From Pseudomonas paraeruginosa PA7 (GTDB taxonomy: Bacteria > Pseudomonadota > Gammaproteobacteria > Pseudomonadales > Pseudomonadaceae), in assembly GCF_000017205.1 (NCBI RefSeq), contig NC_009656.1, forward strand, positions 1,120,001 through 1,184,000: DNA of 64,000 bases. Reading direction: 5' to 3'. Positions within the stretch are counted from its first letter, which is position 1; each line of letters begins with the position of its first letter. The notes under the pieces are model-generated. The model did no database searches. It was not told where the DNA came from and worked only from the letters and a program-made list of their open reading frames with translations. The translations under genes were made by a program, and so were the position numbers. Positions 18,331 through 26,597 of the stretch are shown piece after piece.

Positions 18331-18897
18331 ATGCCGTTCAGTGCCCCGCCCCATCTCAGCAACCCGCTGCGTCGTTTCGCCCGCCGCCTGGTGCCGGACG
18401 GCACGCCGGAAGTGGCATCGCCCCTGCCGATGCCGGAAAGCCTGGCTGGCGAGCCGTGGTTCTCGGTCGGGCGGGCGGTGGACAGCCTCGGTGGTGAGCG
18501 GGTCGACGGCTGGATCCTCGAAGAATGGCGCGGCCTGGCCTTGCGCGCGCGGTTCGGTGCCTGCTGGCGCGATCCGCGCGGCAACCTGTGGAACGTCCTG
18601 CCGCAGGCGCAAGCCATCGCCTTCCTGGCCGATCCGCAACGGCGCTACGAAGGCGTGCCGCTGGCCGACCAGTACCAGGCGCTGAGTCGCGACGTGCTGC
18701 TGGAGGACTACCTCGGCCTGCAGCGCCGGTTGTCCCGCGCCGGACTCGACGAGGAAGCCCGCGAGCGCCTGGCCGGCATGTCCGGGCGCCTGGAAAGCTG
18801 GCTGGCGCTCGGCGGTCGCGCTGACCAGGCCTGCCCCTGTGGCAGCGGCAAGCGCTACCGCAATTGCTGCACGCGCCTGGTGTCCTCGACCTCCTGA
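18331..18897 (+). CDS. SEC-C motif protein
   Basis: This is a 188-residue cytoplasmic protein of unknown function ending in a SEC-C zinc-binding motif (ACPCGSGKRYRNCC), the module found at the SecA C-terminus and in many stand-alone YchJ-like proteins. The central region (residues 45-110) is WILEEWRGLALRARFGACWRDPRGNLWNVLPQ. The start is uncertain. The ATG at 18331 gives the most natural N-terminus, whereas the ATG at 18250 lies within the likely -10. The final 43 nt overlap the 3' end of the opposing metallo-beta-lactamase gene, so the zinc motif is encoded at a convergent overlap. Confidence 0.7.
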   Translation: MPFSAPPHLSNPLRRFARRLVPDGTPEVASPLPMPESLAGEPWFSVGRAVDSLGGERVDGWILEEWRGLALRARFGACWRDPRGNLWNVLPQAQAIAFLADPQRRYEGVPLADQYQALSRDVLLEDYLGLQRRLSRAGLDEEARERLAGMSGRLESWLALGGRADQACPCGSGKRYRNCCTRLVSSTS

Positions 18898-19943
18898 ACC
18901 TGCTCGGCGCGCGGCGCGACGCGCCACTGTTCGCCCGGCTTCGGCGCCCGGAAGCTGGTGGCGTCCACGCCCTGGGCGAGCAGCGCCGCCCGGAGCGCCC
19001 GGGGCGGGTCGTCCTGCTCTTCGTCGGTGAGATTGAAGGTGCCGAAGTGGATGGCCATGCTGGTTTGCGCCTGCAGCGTGCGATGGGCCTGCACCGCGTC
19101 CTCGGGGTTCATGTGGTGGTTGCGCATGAACCAGCGCGGCGCGTAGGCGCCGATCGGCAGGGCGGCGAAGCGCAGCGGCCCGAAGCGCCGGCGGATCAGC
19201 TCGAACTCCGGGCCTAGCCCGGTATCGCCGGGGAACAGCAACGGGCCGTCCGGCGAGTCGATGACGAAGCCGAGCCAGAGCGTGCGGTTGGTGTCGCTGC
19301 GGGTGCGCGACGACCAGTGCTGCACCGGTACGCCGTGGAGGGTCATGCCCTCGCCCAGCGCCAGCTCCTGCCACCAGTCGATTTCCTCGACATCGACGAA
19401 GCCGGTCCGGCGGATCAGCCCGGCGTTGCCCAGGCCGCTGACCACCTTGGCCGCCGGCCAGCGCCGGTGGAGCTGGCGCAGGCTTTCCAGGTCGAGGTGA
19501 TCGTAGTGGTTGTGGCTGACCAGGATCAGGTCGATCGGCGGCAACTGGTCGAGGGTCAGTCCGGGTGGGTGGTGGCGCTTCGGGCCGATGAAGGGGAGCG
19601 GGCTGACTCGCTGCGACCAGACCGGGTCGGTGAGGATGTTCAGGCCACGGTGCTGGATCAGCAGGGTGGCGTGGTTGATGTAGGTGACCCGCAATTCGTC
19701 GCCGTGTGCGCGTTCGTCCACCCTGGCCGGGGTTTCCGTGGGCGGCAGGGCGATCCAGGGGCGCTGCGGCGGACGGTTCCATTGCCACTTGAGCAGGTCG
19801 CGCAGGCTCTTCTGCTCGGTGGGCTGGATGTTGCGGAAACGCTCGCCGTCGAAATGATCCGAGGGCGGGCCCTGGTAGGCGCTGCCGGTGCAGCCGGCCA
19901 GGGTCAGCAGGCTGATCAGCCAGGTGGGACGCAGGGAAGGCAT
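18855..19943 (-). CDS. Metallo-beta-lactamase-fold lipoprotein
   Basis: This is a 362-residue probable outer-membrane or periplasmic lipoprotein. The N-terminus MPSLRPTWLISLLTLAGCTGS contains a lipobox (LAGC, Cys18). The mature part is a UlaG/NAPE-PLD-like metallo-beta-lactamase domain with the metal motif SHNHYDHLDL near residue 145, LFPGDTGLGPEF and the late MAIHFGTFNL. NAPE-PLD relatives hydrolyse phosphodiesters, but the substrate here is unknown. The gene is divergent from rluE and converges, with a 43-nt tail overlap, on the SEC-C gene. Confidence 0.85.
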   Translation of the reverse strand: MPSLRPTWLISLLTLAGCTGSAYQGPPSDHFDGERFRNIQPTEQKSLRDLLKWQWNRPPQRPWIALPPTETPARVDERAHGDELRVTYINHATLLIQHRGLNILTDPVWSQRVSPLPFIGPKRHHPPGLTLDQLPPIDLILVSHNHYDHLDLESLRQLHRRWPAAKVVSGLGNAGLIRRTGFVDVEEIDWWQELALGEGMTLHGVPVQHWSSRTRSDTNRTLWLGFVIDSPDGPLLFPGDTGLGPEFELIRRRFGPLRFAALPIGAYAPRWFMRNHHMNPEDAVQAHRTLQAQTSMAIHFGTFNLTDEEQDDPPRALRAALLAQGVDATSFRAPKPGEQWRVAPRAEQVQEVEDTRRVQQLR

Positions 19944-20024
19944 GAGGGGATGCTCTTGCGGTCAGGCTCGCCGACAACCTAGCATGCCGCCCGGTATCCC
20001 GATCAAGCCAACTCGTTTCCAGTC

Positions 20025-20651
20025 ATGTCCCGTCCCCCGCGTTCTTCCCAGCGTCCTCCCGCCCGGTCCGCGCCGCGTCGCGTGCCCAAGGCGCCACCGA
20101 GCGAGCCGAGGCTGCTGCTGTTCAACAAGCCGTTCGACGTACTGACCCAGTTCAACGACGAGCGAGGTCGGTCGACCCTCAAGGACTTCATCCCGGTGCC
20201 GGGCGTGTATCCGGCCGGGCGCCTGGACCGCGACAGCGAGGGTCTGCTGCTGCTGACCAACGATGGGCGCCTGCAGGCGCGCATCGCCGACCCCCGGCAC
20301 AAGCTGCCGAAGACCTACTGGGTACAGGTCGAAGGCACGCCGGAGGAGGATCAATTGCGGCGTCTGCGCGAGGGGGTGACGCTCAACGACGGCCCGAGCC
20401 TGCCCGCCGAGGCGCGTCTGCTGGACGAGCCGGCCTTGTGGGAGCGGGTGCCGCCGGTGCGTTTTCGCAAGTCGGTGCCGACCCACTGGCTGGAGCTGGT
20501 GATCCGCGAGGGGCGCAATCGCCAGGTGCGGCGGATGACGGCGGCGGTGGGCTTGCCGACGCTGCGGCTGGTGCGGGTGCGGATCGGTCCCTGGAGCCTG
20601 GACGGCCTGGGCCTGGGGGAGTGGCGGGAAGTGCCGGCGCGGCTGGACTGA
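20025..20651 (+). CDS. rluE: 23S rRNA pseudouridine synthase RluE
   Basis: This RsuA/RluB/E/F-family pseudouridine synthase has 208 residues. The catalytic aspartate lies in the diagnostic [17 protein letters not shown] motif near residue 70, and the late [16 protein letters not shown] segment is typical. It lacks an N-terminal S4 domain. Instead a short basic Pro/Arg/Ser-rich tail (1-27) precedes the fold, as in RluE (E. coli YmfC), which modifies U2457 of 23S rRNA. Choosing RluE over other members rests on this S4-less layout. It is divergent from the MBL lipoprotein by about 80 nt. Confidence 0.88.
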   Translation: MSRPPRSSQRPPARSAPRRVPKAPPSEPRLLLFNKPFDVLTQFNDERGRSTLKDFIPVPGVYPAGRLDRDSEGLLLLTNDGRLQARIADPRHKLPKTYWVQVEGTPEEDQLRRLREGVTLNDGPSLPAEARLLDEPALWERVPPVRFRKSVPTHWLELVIREGRNRQVRRMTAAVGLPTLRLVRVRIGPWSLDGLGLGEWREVPARLD

Positions 20652-20684
20652 CGAGAGGGGCGTCGTCCAGCGGGCGCGGACCGA

Positions 20685-21077
20685 TCAGTAGTACGACTTG
20701 ATCACGGCGATGCCGCGACCCATCACGTCGCGCCAGGCGTCGCGGGTCTCGGCGTCGCAGTCGCGGTCGTGCTCGGCGACCGCCATCAGCAGGGCGTCGA
20801 GCCACAGGTCGTAGAGTTCCGGACGGATATCCAGCGCGGCGCGCGAATGACTGGCGCCGAGGGCGCGCAGCTTGCTGTCGGACATGCCGCGAGCGTACAT
20901 CACCAGGTTCATGATCCCGGCGCGCAGCAGGTGTTTCTGCGCGGTCATGTCGGTGGTGGCGAACTTGCCGCGAATCTGCGGGGAACTGGCAAGGAAATGC
21001 CGGTAGAAATCATCGAAGAATCCGGTGCTGGCACAGCAGCGTCCATAACTCTGCATGACGCGGTCGGCGGCGTTCAT
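20685..21077 (-). CDS. Single-domain globin
   Basis: This is a 130-residue cytoplasmic globin-like protein. The helical pattern includes FFDDFYRHFLASSPQIRGKF (helices B-C-E) and ALGASHSRAALDI, which places a proximal histidine at about residue 77. Bacterial globins of this kind bind heme and act as oxygen or nitric-oxide sensors or scavengers; there is no fused reductase or output domain here. It converges with rluE (33-nt gap) and lies downstream of a small DUF2788 membrane-protein gene on the same strand. Function beyond heme binding is not readable. Confidence 0.8.
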   Translation of the reverse strand: MNAADRVMQSYGRCCASTGFFDDFYRHFLASSPQIRGKFATTDMTAQKHLLRAGIMNLVMYARGMSDSKLRALGASHSRAALDIRPELYDLWLDALLMAVAEHDRDCDAETRDAWRDVMGRGIAVIKSYY

Positions 21078-21177
21078 GGCGACTCCCTTGTTCTAGGCAA
21101 TGGCAAGGCGAGCCGGCCCCGTTGGGTGGGCCGGCGGATGGATAACGAGTAGTTGGATGACGCGCGCGGCGGCGGGG

Positions 21178-21387
21178 TTACATACCCGCGCCTTCGAGGC
21201 TGCCGATGACCAGGCCCTTGATGATGAAGCCCAGCACGCCCAGGCCGAGGGCGAAGAACAGGATCAGGGTGCCGAACTTGCCGGCCTTGGATTTCTTCGC
21301 CAGGTCCCAGACGATGAAAGCCATGAACAGGATCAGGACGGTCACCAGACCGGTCATCATCCACTCTTCGAACAGTTCGGGATCCAT
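21178..21387 (-). CDS. DUF2788 small membrane protein
   Basis: This is a 69-residue protein with two hydrophobic segments (about residues 10-30 and 38-62) and the N-terminus MDPELFEEWMMTG. It belongs to the DUF2788 family, small pseudomonad inner-membrane proteins of unknown role. The ATG at 21387 has GGAGG about seven nt upstream. A start seven codons earlier (21408) would run through this ribosome binding site. A TATAAT element within a large inverted repeat lies about 150 nt upstream. It lies 100 nt upstream of the globin gene on the same strand. Confidence 0.8.
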   Translation of the reverse strand: MDPELFEEWMMTGLVTVLILFMAFIVWDLAKKSKAGKFGTLILFFALGLGVLGFIIKGLVIGSLEGAGM

Positions 21388-21513
21388 TGGCAACCTCCGG
21401 ATTTTCAAGCAAACGAAGTCCGGCTCGCGGTCGGACGGAGCGTGCCATGGGGGGCGGGCAAGGCGTTTATCGTTCTACGAGCGGGAGCTCTTTATGTGCG
21501 GGGGCCACGCGGG

Positions 21514-21569
21514 CATGACAACTGAAACAGGCTGCCGATTATACGGCATGCCGCCTGTTCCGTGTCATG
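21514..21569 (-). promoter_or_regulatory. Promoter-containing inverted repeat upstream of DUF2788 gene
   Basis: Nested inverted arms (CATGACA/TGTCATG, AACAGGC/GCCTGTT, TGCCG/CGGCA) span 21514-21569. Read on the minus strand, the loop is a perfect TATAAT (21543-21538) with TGACAC 18 nt upstream, a promoter oriented towards the DUF2788 gene. The same structure lies just after the Lrp-type gene and could end its transcript. Confidence 0.5.
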
Positions 21570-21587
21570 TCCCAAGTCTCGCTCCGA

Positions 21588-22067
21588 TCAATCGCGCAGG
21601 TGCTCCAGCGGCAGTTCGGTACTCGCCAGTACCTGGTTCAGGACGAAACTGGAGCGCACGCTGGAGACCCCTTCGATGCGCGTGAGGGTACCGAGCAGGA
21701 GCTTCTGGTAATGGTCCATGTCCGGCACCACGACCTTCAGCTGGTAGTCCGCGTCCATTCCGGTGACCAGGCTGCACTCCAGCACTTCCGGGCATTTGCC
21801 GATGACTTCCTGGAAGTGCTCGAAGCGTTCCGGGGTGTGCCGGTCCATGCCGATGAGGACGAAGGCGGTGAGGCTCAGGCCGAGCTTCTTGCGGTCCAGC
21901 AGGGCCACCTGGCGGACGATGTAGCCGTCGTCCTCGAGCTGCTTGACCCGTCGCGAACAGGGCGATGGCGACAGGCCTATCCGTTCTGCCAGTTCCTGGT
22001 TGGAGATGCGTGCGTCGCGCTGGAGCTCTTCGAGAATACGCAGGTCGTAGCGGTCGAGTTTGTTCAT
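21588..22067 (-). CDS. Lrp/AsnC-family regulator
   Basis: This is a 159-residue DNA-binding protein with an N-terminal winged HTH (residues 3-50; SNQELAERIGLSPSPCSRRVKQLEDDGYI) and a C-terminal RAM/AsnC effector domain (about 65-150; LECSLVTGMDADYQLKVVVPD). It is the size of Lrp. The effector is probably an amino acid, but which one cannot be told. The ATG at 22067 is the family start; an extension of 21 codons upstream has no support. A perfect palindrome 53 nt upstream (22120-22133) is a good candidate autoregulatory site. Confidence 0.9.
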   Translation of the reverse strand: MNKLDRYDLRILEELQRDARISNQELAERIGLSPSPCSRRVKQLEDDGYIVRQVALLDRKKLGLSLTAFVLIGMDRHTPERFEHFQEVIGKCPEVLECSLVTGMDADYQLKVVVPDMDHYQKLLLGTLTRIEGVSSVRSSFVLNQVLASTELPLEHLRD

Positions 22068-22119
22068 GGCGAGGGATTCTTTCGGGTTGATTGCCGTTGG
22101 CAAGGTGTATTTGAGTGAT

Positions 22120-22133
22120 TTATTGCGCAATAA
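22120..22133. promoter_or_regulatory. Palindromic Lrp-type operator
   Basis: TTATTGCGCAATAA is a perfect 14-bp palindrome, AT-rich at its ends like known Lrp/AsnC sites. It is 53 nt upstream of the Lrp-type gene. A smaller TTGCC-GTT-GGCAA repeat (22091-22103) lies between them. Confidence 0.55.
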
Positions 22134-22199
22134 GTCTTATGGTGAGCAATATTAGCAATCATTGGTCGCGCCTGGCGACGTATTCTTTTACCCAGATTC

Positions 22200-22382
22200 A
22201 CGGCCCGGACATCTCGTCCATCACGGCACGCCCAATCAGGCCTGCCGTGGCCGCCGACCCTACAGGGTTGCGCCGGCCTCCGGGTTGCACACCGCCCAGA
22301 AGGTGGAGTGAGGTGAGCCGCCGCCAACAGCGCCGAGCCAGGACAGTTACTCCGGAAGGGAGGTCGACGGACCTCCCTTTTT
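22200..22382 (+). ncRNA. Candidate small RNA ending at a strong terminator
   Basis: The plus strand has an intrinsic terminator with no plus-strand gene upstream in this gap or downstream before 24 kb. The preceding 150 nt are GC-rich, structured and contain several GGA motifs, for example at 22316, 22341 and 22361. The 5' end is a guess: no strong promoter is visible, only weak AT-rich candidates around 22115-22190. I do not recognise a known RNA family. Confidence 0.35.
22356..22382 (+). terminator. Intrinsic terminator (plus strand)
   Basis: AAGGGAGGTC and GACCTCCCTT pair perfectly over 10 bp with a GACG loop, followed by TTTTT. Only the plus strand has the T-run, so it ends a plus-strand transcript in an otherwise gene-free gap. 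Confidence 0.8.
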
Positions 22383-22528
22383 CTTTGCCCGCGATTCGCT
22401 ACGAGTGCCAGCGCTGGGCGGTGGGCCAAAGCGGCTTCGACCCGGCGGCGGCCTACGCGCCGGCCGCCGGGTCGCCAACGGCTACCGGCGGGCCAGGGCG
22501 GCTTGCCTGAGCGGGCGTGGCTACAGCG

Positions 22529-23425
22529 TCAACTGATGGTTTCCCTGCCGACCACTTCCTGCGGGTCGGCGTGGACCAGCACCTCGGCCTTCGGGTATTC
22601 GCGCCTGATCGCCAGCACCGCCTGGTCGGTCAGCGCGTGGGCGGTGGAGAGGCTCAACTCGCCGGGCAACTCGAGGTGCAACTGGACGAACCAGTGGTTG
22701 CCGGAGATGCGCGTGCGCACGTCGTGCGCGCCGAGCACGCCCGGCACGCTGCAGGCCAGTTCCCGCATGCGCTCGCTGATATCGGTCGGCAGCTCGCGGT
22801 CCATCAGGATCGACACCGACTCGCGGGCGATCTGCAGTGCGCTCCAGAGGATGTACAGGGCGATGCCGAGGCCGAACAGGCCGTCGCTCTGCGGCCAGCC
22901 GTAACGGGTCAGCAGCAGCGCCACGAGGATGCTGGCGTTGAGCAGCAGGTCCGAGCGGTAGTGCAGCGAGTCGGCGCGGATCGCGGTGGAGCCGGTGCGG
23001 CGGATGACATGGGTCTGGAAGGCCAGGAGCAGGGCGGTCAGCAGCAGCGACAGGAGCATCACCGCGATGCCCCAGTCGGCCGAGCCGAGGGGCTGCGGAT
23101 CGCGCAGTTGCTCGAGCGCCTGGATCCCCACCAGCACTGCGCTGGCGCCGATGAACATGGCCTGGGCCAGGCCGGCCAGCGCTTCCGCCTTGCCGTGGCC
23201 GTAGCGGTGGTCGTCGTCCGCCGGGCGCAGCGAATAATGCACCGCCAGCAGGTTGAGCAGCGAGGCGGCGCTGTCCAGCAGGGAGTCGGTGAGGCCGGCG
23301 AGCAGGCTCACCGAACCGCTCAGCCACCAGGCGATGGCCTTGCCGATGACCAGGGTGACGGCGACGCCGAGCGAGGCCAGGGTGGCCAGGCGCAGCAGGC
23401 GGGCATGGGGGGAATCGGGACTCAT
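22529..23425 (-). CDS. Cation diffusion facilitator (FieF/YiiP-like)
   Basis: This is a 298-residue inner-membrane divalent metal/proton antiporter. It shows six membrane segments in the first 210 residues. The metal-site motifs follow FieF: SLLAGLTDSLLDSAASL in TM2 and ADSLHYRSDLLLN in TM5 carry the DxxxD/HxxxD ligands, and HRYGHGKAEALAGL lies between TM2 and TM3. A cytoplasmic C-terminal domain contains HDVRTRISG and HADPQE. It probably exports Zn or Fe; the specificity is an inference. The ATG at 23425 is chosen over a GTG ten codons upstream. Confidence 0.92.
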   Translation of the reverse strand: MSPDSPHARLLRLATLASLGVAVTLVIGKAIAWWLSGSVSLLAGLTDSLLDSAASLLNLLAVHYSLRPADDDHRYGHGKAEALAGLAQAMFIGASAVLVGIQALEQLRDPQPLGSADWGIAVMLLSLLLTALLLAFQTHVIRRTGSTAIRADSLHYRSDLLLNASILVALLLTRYGWPQSDGLFGLGIALYILWSALQIARESVSILMDRELPTDISERMRELACSVPGVLGAHDVRTRISGNHWFVQLHLELPGELSLSTAHALTDQAVLAIRREYPKAEVLVHADPQEVVGRETIS

Positions 23426-23512
23426 GGGGCGCTTCTGCGAGGAGACTGGCGCCACTGTAAACCAACCGGGTGGCGACCGGGCACTGCTGCACGGTCGCGC
23501 CGCGACGACGGA

Positions 23513-23929
23513 TCAGGCGGCCGGCTTCAGGCCATAGGCCGCCAGTTGCTCGAGGTTGCCGCTGTGGCGGATCAGGCGCGGGTCGTCGAGCGGCAGCTCG
23601 CGGCCGATCTCGCGCTCGAGGATCGCCTTGAGCTTGCGGTTGTCGACCTTGCCGTCCGCGCCGACGGCATCCTTGAGCACTTCCGGGGCGACCGAGTACT
23701 TGGCGTCGGGCAGGTAGATGGCGCCGGTGGCGAAGTCGACGCCGAAGGCGATCAGGCCGGGGATGATATAGAACAGCAGGCCGATGGCGTCGAAGGCGAC
23801 GATGGCCGGGTCGATGCGGCCGTCGATCTGGCCGCGCCGCTCGGGGTAGAACAGCGTACCGCAGGCCGACAGCTGGCTCAGCAGGGCGGCGCTGAGAACG
23901 GCACAGGAAACGCGGGTGGCAAGGCGCAT
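23513..23929 (-). CDS. Small predicted lipoprotein
   Basis: This 138-residue protein has a signal peptide ending in the lipobox LSAC (Cys at about residue 23). A YPERRGQIDGRID segment, a hydrophobic stretch (FDAIGLLFYIIPGLIAFGVDFATGAIYLP) and a charged C-terminal half follow. I recognise it only as a conserved pseudomonad lipoprotein of unknown function, similar in layout to YceK-type lipoproteins. The start at 23929 has GGAGG five to seven nt upstream. A promoter (TTGCCG, 16 nt, TATAGT) precedes it, and it is divergent from hrpB. Confidence 0.75.
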   Translation of the reverse strand: MRLATRVSCAVLSAALLSQLSACGTLFYPERRGQIDGRIDPAIVAFDAIGLLFYIIPGLIAFGVDFATGAIYLPDAKYSVAPEVLKDAVGADGKVDNRKLKAILEREIGRELPLDDPRLIRHSGNLEQLAAYGLKPAA

Positions 23930-23958
23930 GGAGGACCTCCGGGTGGACATGACGGCGA

Positions 23959-23986
23959 ACTATAGCAATCGGCCAGGGTTCGGCAA
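23959..23986 (-). promoter_or_regulatory. Promoter for the small lipoprotein gene
   Basis: On the minus strand, TTGCCG (23986-23981) and TATAGT (23964-23959) are spaced by 16 nt, 30 nt before the ATG. Confidence 0.55.
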
Positions 23987-24041
23987 TCTTCTGGCCTGGA
24001 CATGACGATAAGACCGTCGAAGGCGCTCGCCGGTTCGCCGG

Positions 24042-24047
24042 TATACT
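24042..24047 (+). promoter_or_regulatory. -10 element TATACT before hrpB
   Basis: A near-consensus -10 lies 24 nt before the hrpB ATG. The -35 region is poor, and a short leader is implied. Confidence 0.45.
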
Positions 24048-24070
24048 GCGTCGGACTGTCCGGAGCCACC

Positions 24071-26587
24071 ATGATTTCCCTACCCATCGATGCCGTTCTT
24101 CCCGCCTTGCGCCAAGCCCTTGGCGAACACCACCAGGCCGTGCTCGAAGCCCCGCCGGGCGCCGGCAAGACCACCCGGGTGCCGCTGGCCCTGCTCGGCG
24201 AGCCCTGGCTCGCCGGCCAGCGCATCCTCATGCTCGAACCGCGCCGGCTGGCGGCGCGCGCGGCGGCCGAGCGGCTGGCCGCCGAGCTGGGGGAGCGGGT
24301 CGGCGAGACCGTCGGCTATCGCATCCGCCTGGAGAACAAGGTCGGTCCGCGGACCCGCATCGAAGTGGTCACCGAGGGCATACTCGCCCGCCGCCTGCAG
24401 GACGATCCGGCGCTGGAAGGCGTCGGCCTGGTGATCTTCGACGAATTCCACGAGCGCAGCCTGGATGCCGACCTGGCCCTGGCGTTGACCCTCAATGGCC
24501 GCGAACTGTTGCGCGACGAGCCGCCGCTGAAAGTGCTGGTGATGTCGGCGACCCTGGAGGGCGAGCGCCTTGCGGCGCTGCTCGGCGAGGCGCCGGTGGT
24601 GCGCAGCGAAGGACGCATGTTCCCGGTGGATATCCGCTGGGGGCGGCCGGCGCAACCCGGCGAGTTCATCGAGCCGCGGGTGCAGCAGGCGGTGCTCCAG
24701 GCGCTGGCGGAGGAAAGCGGCAGCGTGCTGGTCTTTCTTCCCGGACAGGCCGAGATCCGCCGCGTACACGACGGCCTGCGCGAGGCTCTCGAGGGACGCG
24801 ACGCGGTGCTGCTCTGCCCGCTGCATGGCGAACTCGATCTCGCCGCCCAGCGCGCCGCTATCGAGCCGGCGCCGGCCGGGGTGCGCAAGGTGGTGCTGGC
24901 GACCAACATCGCCGAGACCAGCCTGACCATCGATGGCGTGCGAGTGGTGATCGACGCCGGCCTGGCGCGGGTGCCGCGCTTCGATCCGGGCAGCGGCATG
25001 ACCCGCCTGGAGACCCAGCGCATCTCCCGCGCCTCCGCCACCCAGCGTGCCGGTCGCGCCGGGCGCCTGGAGCCGGGGGTGTGCTACCGGCTGTGGTCGG
25101 AGACCCAGCACGAACAGTTGCCGGCCTATGGCAGCGCGGAAATCCTCCAGGCCGATCTCGCCGGGCTGGCCCTGCAACTGGCGCGCTGGGGCGTGGCGCC
25201 GGAGGAGCTGGCCTGGCTCGACGCGCCGCCCGCGGCGGCCTATGCCCAGGCCCGCGACCTGCTCGGGCGGCTGGGTGCGCTGAACGCCAGCGGCGCGCTG
25301 AGCGCCCATGGCCAGGCGATGGCCGAGTTGCCGACCCACCCGCGCATTGCCCACCTGCTGCTGCGCGGCCAGGCCCTCGGCCTTGGCGAACTGGCTTGCA
25401 ACGTAGCGGCGCTGCTCGGCGAACGCGATATACAGCGTGGCGGCGGTGCCGACCTGCACAGTCGTCTCGCCCTGCTCGCCGGCGAAGCCCGCGCTGGCGC
25501 CTCGCGAAGCGCGGTACAGCGCGCCCGGCAACTGGCCCGGCAGTTCCGCGGCTACCTGCGCGGGCCGGTCGCCGAGGCGGTGGTCGATCCCGGGCATCCG
25601 CGCTGGCTCGGCTGCCTGCTGGCCTTCGCCTATCCCGACCGCGTCGCCCGCCAGCGCCGCGCCGGCGGCGGCGACTACCGGCTGGCCAACGGTCGCGCCG
25701 CGCAGTTCGGCGAGCCGGACAGCCTGATGAAACAGCCCTGGCTGGTGATCGCCGACCTCGGCAGTCGCCAGGGCCAGCGCGAGGAGCGCATCTACCTGGC
25801 GGCCGAACTCGACCCGGCGCTGTTCGACACGGTCCTGGTGGAACAGGTCGGCCTGCACGACGAACTGGAGTGGGACGAGCGCGAGGGCGTGCTGCGCGCC
25901 GAGCGTCAGCGCAAGGTCGGCGAGCTGGTGCTGTCCAGCGAGGCGCTGCCCGGCCTCGACGAGGCGGCGCGCAGCCGGGCGCTGATCGGACTGGTCCGGC
26001 GCAAGGGACTGGAGTTGTTGCCCTGGACCCCGGAGCTACGCCAGTGGCAGGCGCGCATCAGCCTGTTGCGTCGGCTCGACCTCGAACGGGGCGATACCAG
26101 CGACTGGCCCGACCTCGGCGACGCGGCCCTGCTGGCGCGCCTGGAGGATTGGCTGCAACCCTACCTCGGCAAGGTCACCCGCCAGGCCCATTTCGCCAAT
26201 CTCGACCTCGCCTCGATGCTCGCCGGCCTGCTGCCCTGGCCGCTGCCGCAGCGCCTCGACGAATGGGCGCCGAAAACCCTGGAAGTACCCTCCGGTTCGC
26301 GGATCCGCCTGGACTACAGCGAAACCCCGCCGATCCTCGCGGTGCGCCTGCAGGAGCTGTTCGGCCTGGGCGACACCCCGCGCATCGCCCAGGGCCGCCT
26401 GGCGGTGAAGCTGCACCTGCTGTCTCCCGCGCAGCGCCCGGTGCAGGTGACCCAGGACCTGGCGAATTTCTGGCGCAGCACCTACGCGGAGGTGAAGAAG
26501 GACCTCAAGGGGCGCTATCCCAAGCACTACTGGCCGGACGACCCGCTGATCGCCGAGGCCACCGCGCGGGCCAGGCCGCGCAAGTAG
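24071..26587 (+). CDS. hrpB: ATP-dependent helicase HrpB
   Basis: This is an 838-residue DEAH-box RNA helicase of the HrpB family. Motifs in order are Walker A (EAPPGAGKTTRVPLALL, near residue 30), the Ia-like LMLEPRRLAARAAAERL, Walker B DEFHERSLDADL, SAT in VMSATLEGERL, TNIAETSLTIDGV and QRAGRAGRLEPG. A helicase-associated (HA2) domain and the HrpB C-terminal domain follow. Despite its name, the cellular role in most bacteria is unclear. The ATG at 24071 starts directly at the family N-terminus MISLPIDAVLP; the longer upstream frame overlaps the promoter. Confidence 0.95.
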   Translation: MISLPIDAVLPALRQALGEHHQAVLEAPPGAGKTTRVPLALLGEPWLAGQRILMLEPRRLAARAAAERLAAELGERVGETVGYRIRLENKVGPRTRIEVVTEGILARRLQDDPALEGVGLVIFDEFHERSLDADLALALTLNGRELLRDEPPLKVLVMSATLEGERLAALLGEAPVVRSEGRMFPVDIRWGRPAQPGEFIEPRVQQAVLQALAEESGSVLVFLPGQAEIRRVHDGLREALEGRDAVLLCPLHGELDLAAQRAAIEPAPAGVRKVVLATNIAETSLTIDGVRVVIDAGLARVPRFDPGSGMTRLETQRISRASATQRAGRAGRLEPGVCYRLWSETQHEQLPAYGSAEILQADLAGLALQLARWGVAPEELAWLDAPPAAAYAQARDLLGRLGALNASGALSAHGQAMAELPTHPRIAHLLLRGQALGLGELACNVAALLGERDIQRGGGADLHSRLALLAGEARAGASRSAVQRARQLARQFRGYLRGPVAEAVVDPGHPRWLGCLLAFAYPDRVARQRRAGGGDYRLANGRAAQFGEPDSLMKQPWLVIADLGSRQGQREERIYLAAELDPALFDTVLVEQVGLHDELEWDEREGVLRAERQRKVGELVLSSEALPGLDEAARSRALIGLVRRKGLELLPWTPELRQWQARISLLRRLDLERGDTSDWPDLGDAALLARLEDWLQPYLGKVTRQAHFANLDLASMLAGLLPWPLPQRLDEWAPKTLEVPSGSRIRLDYSETPPILAVRLQELFGLGDTPRIAQGRLAVKLHLLSPAQRPVQVTQDLANFWRSTYAEVKKDLKGRYPKHYWPDDPLIAEATARARPRK

Positions 26588-26597
26588 CCGGCGACGC

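Larger units (their letters stand above)
22068..22528. other. Gene-free gap of about 460 nt
   Basis: Between the Lrp-type gene and the cation exporter I find the Lrp-type palindrome, a strong plus-strand intrinsic terminator at 22356-22382 and no convincing gene. A plus-strand open frame (22115-22510) runs straight through the terminator and has no family resemblance, so I do not call it. A small plus-strand RNA ending at the terminator is the best explanation. Confidence 0.6.

Noticed and set aside
22115-22510. 131-codon plus-strand frame in the Lrp/exporter gap
   Set aside because: It crosses a strong intrinsic terminator, lacks a ribosome binding site and resembles no family, although a hypothetical gene may be annotated there in reference genomes.
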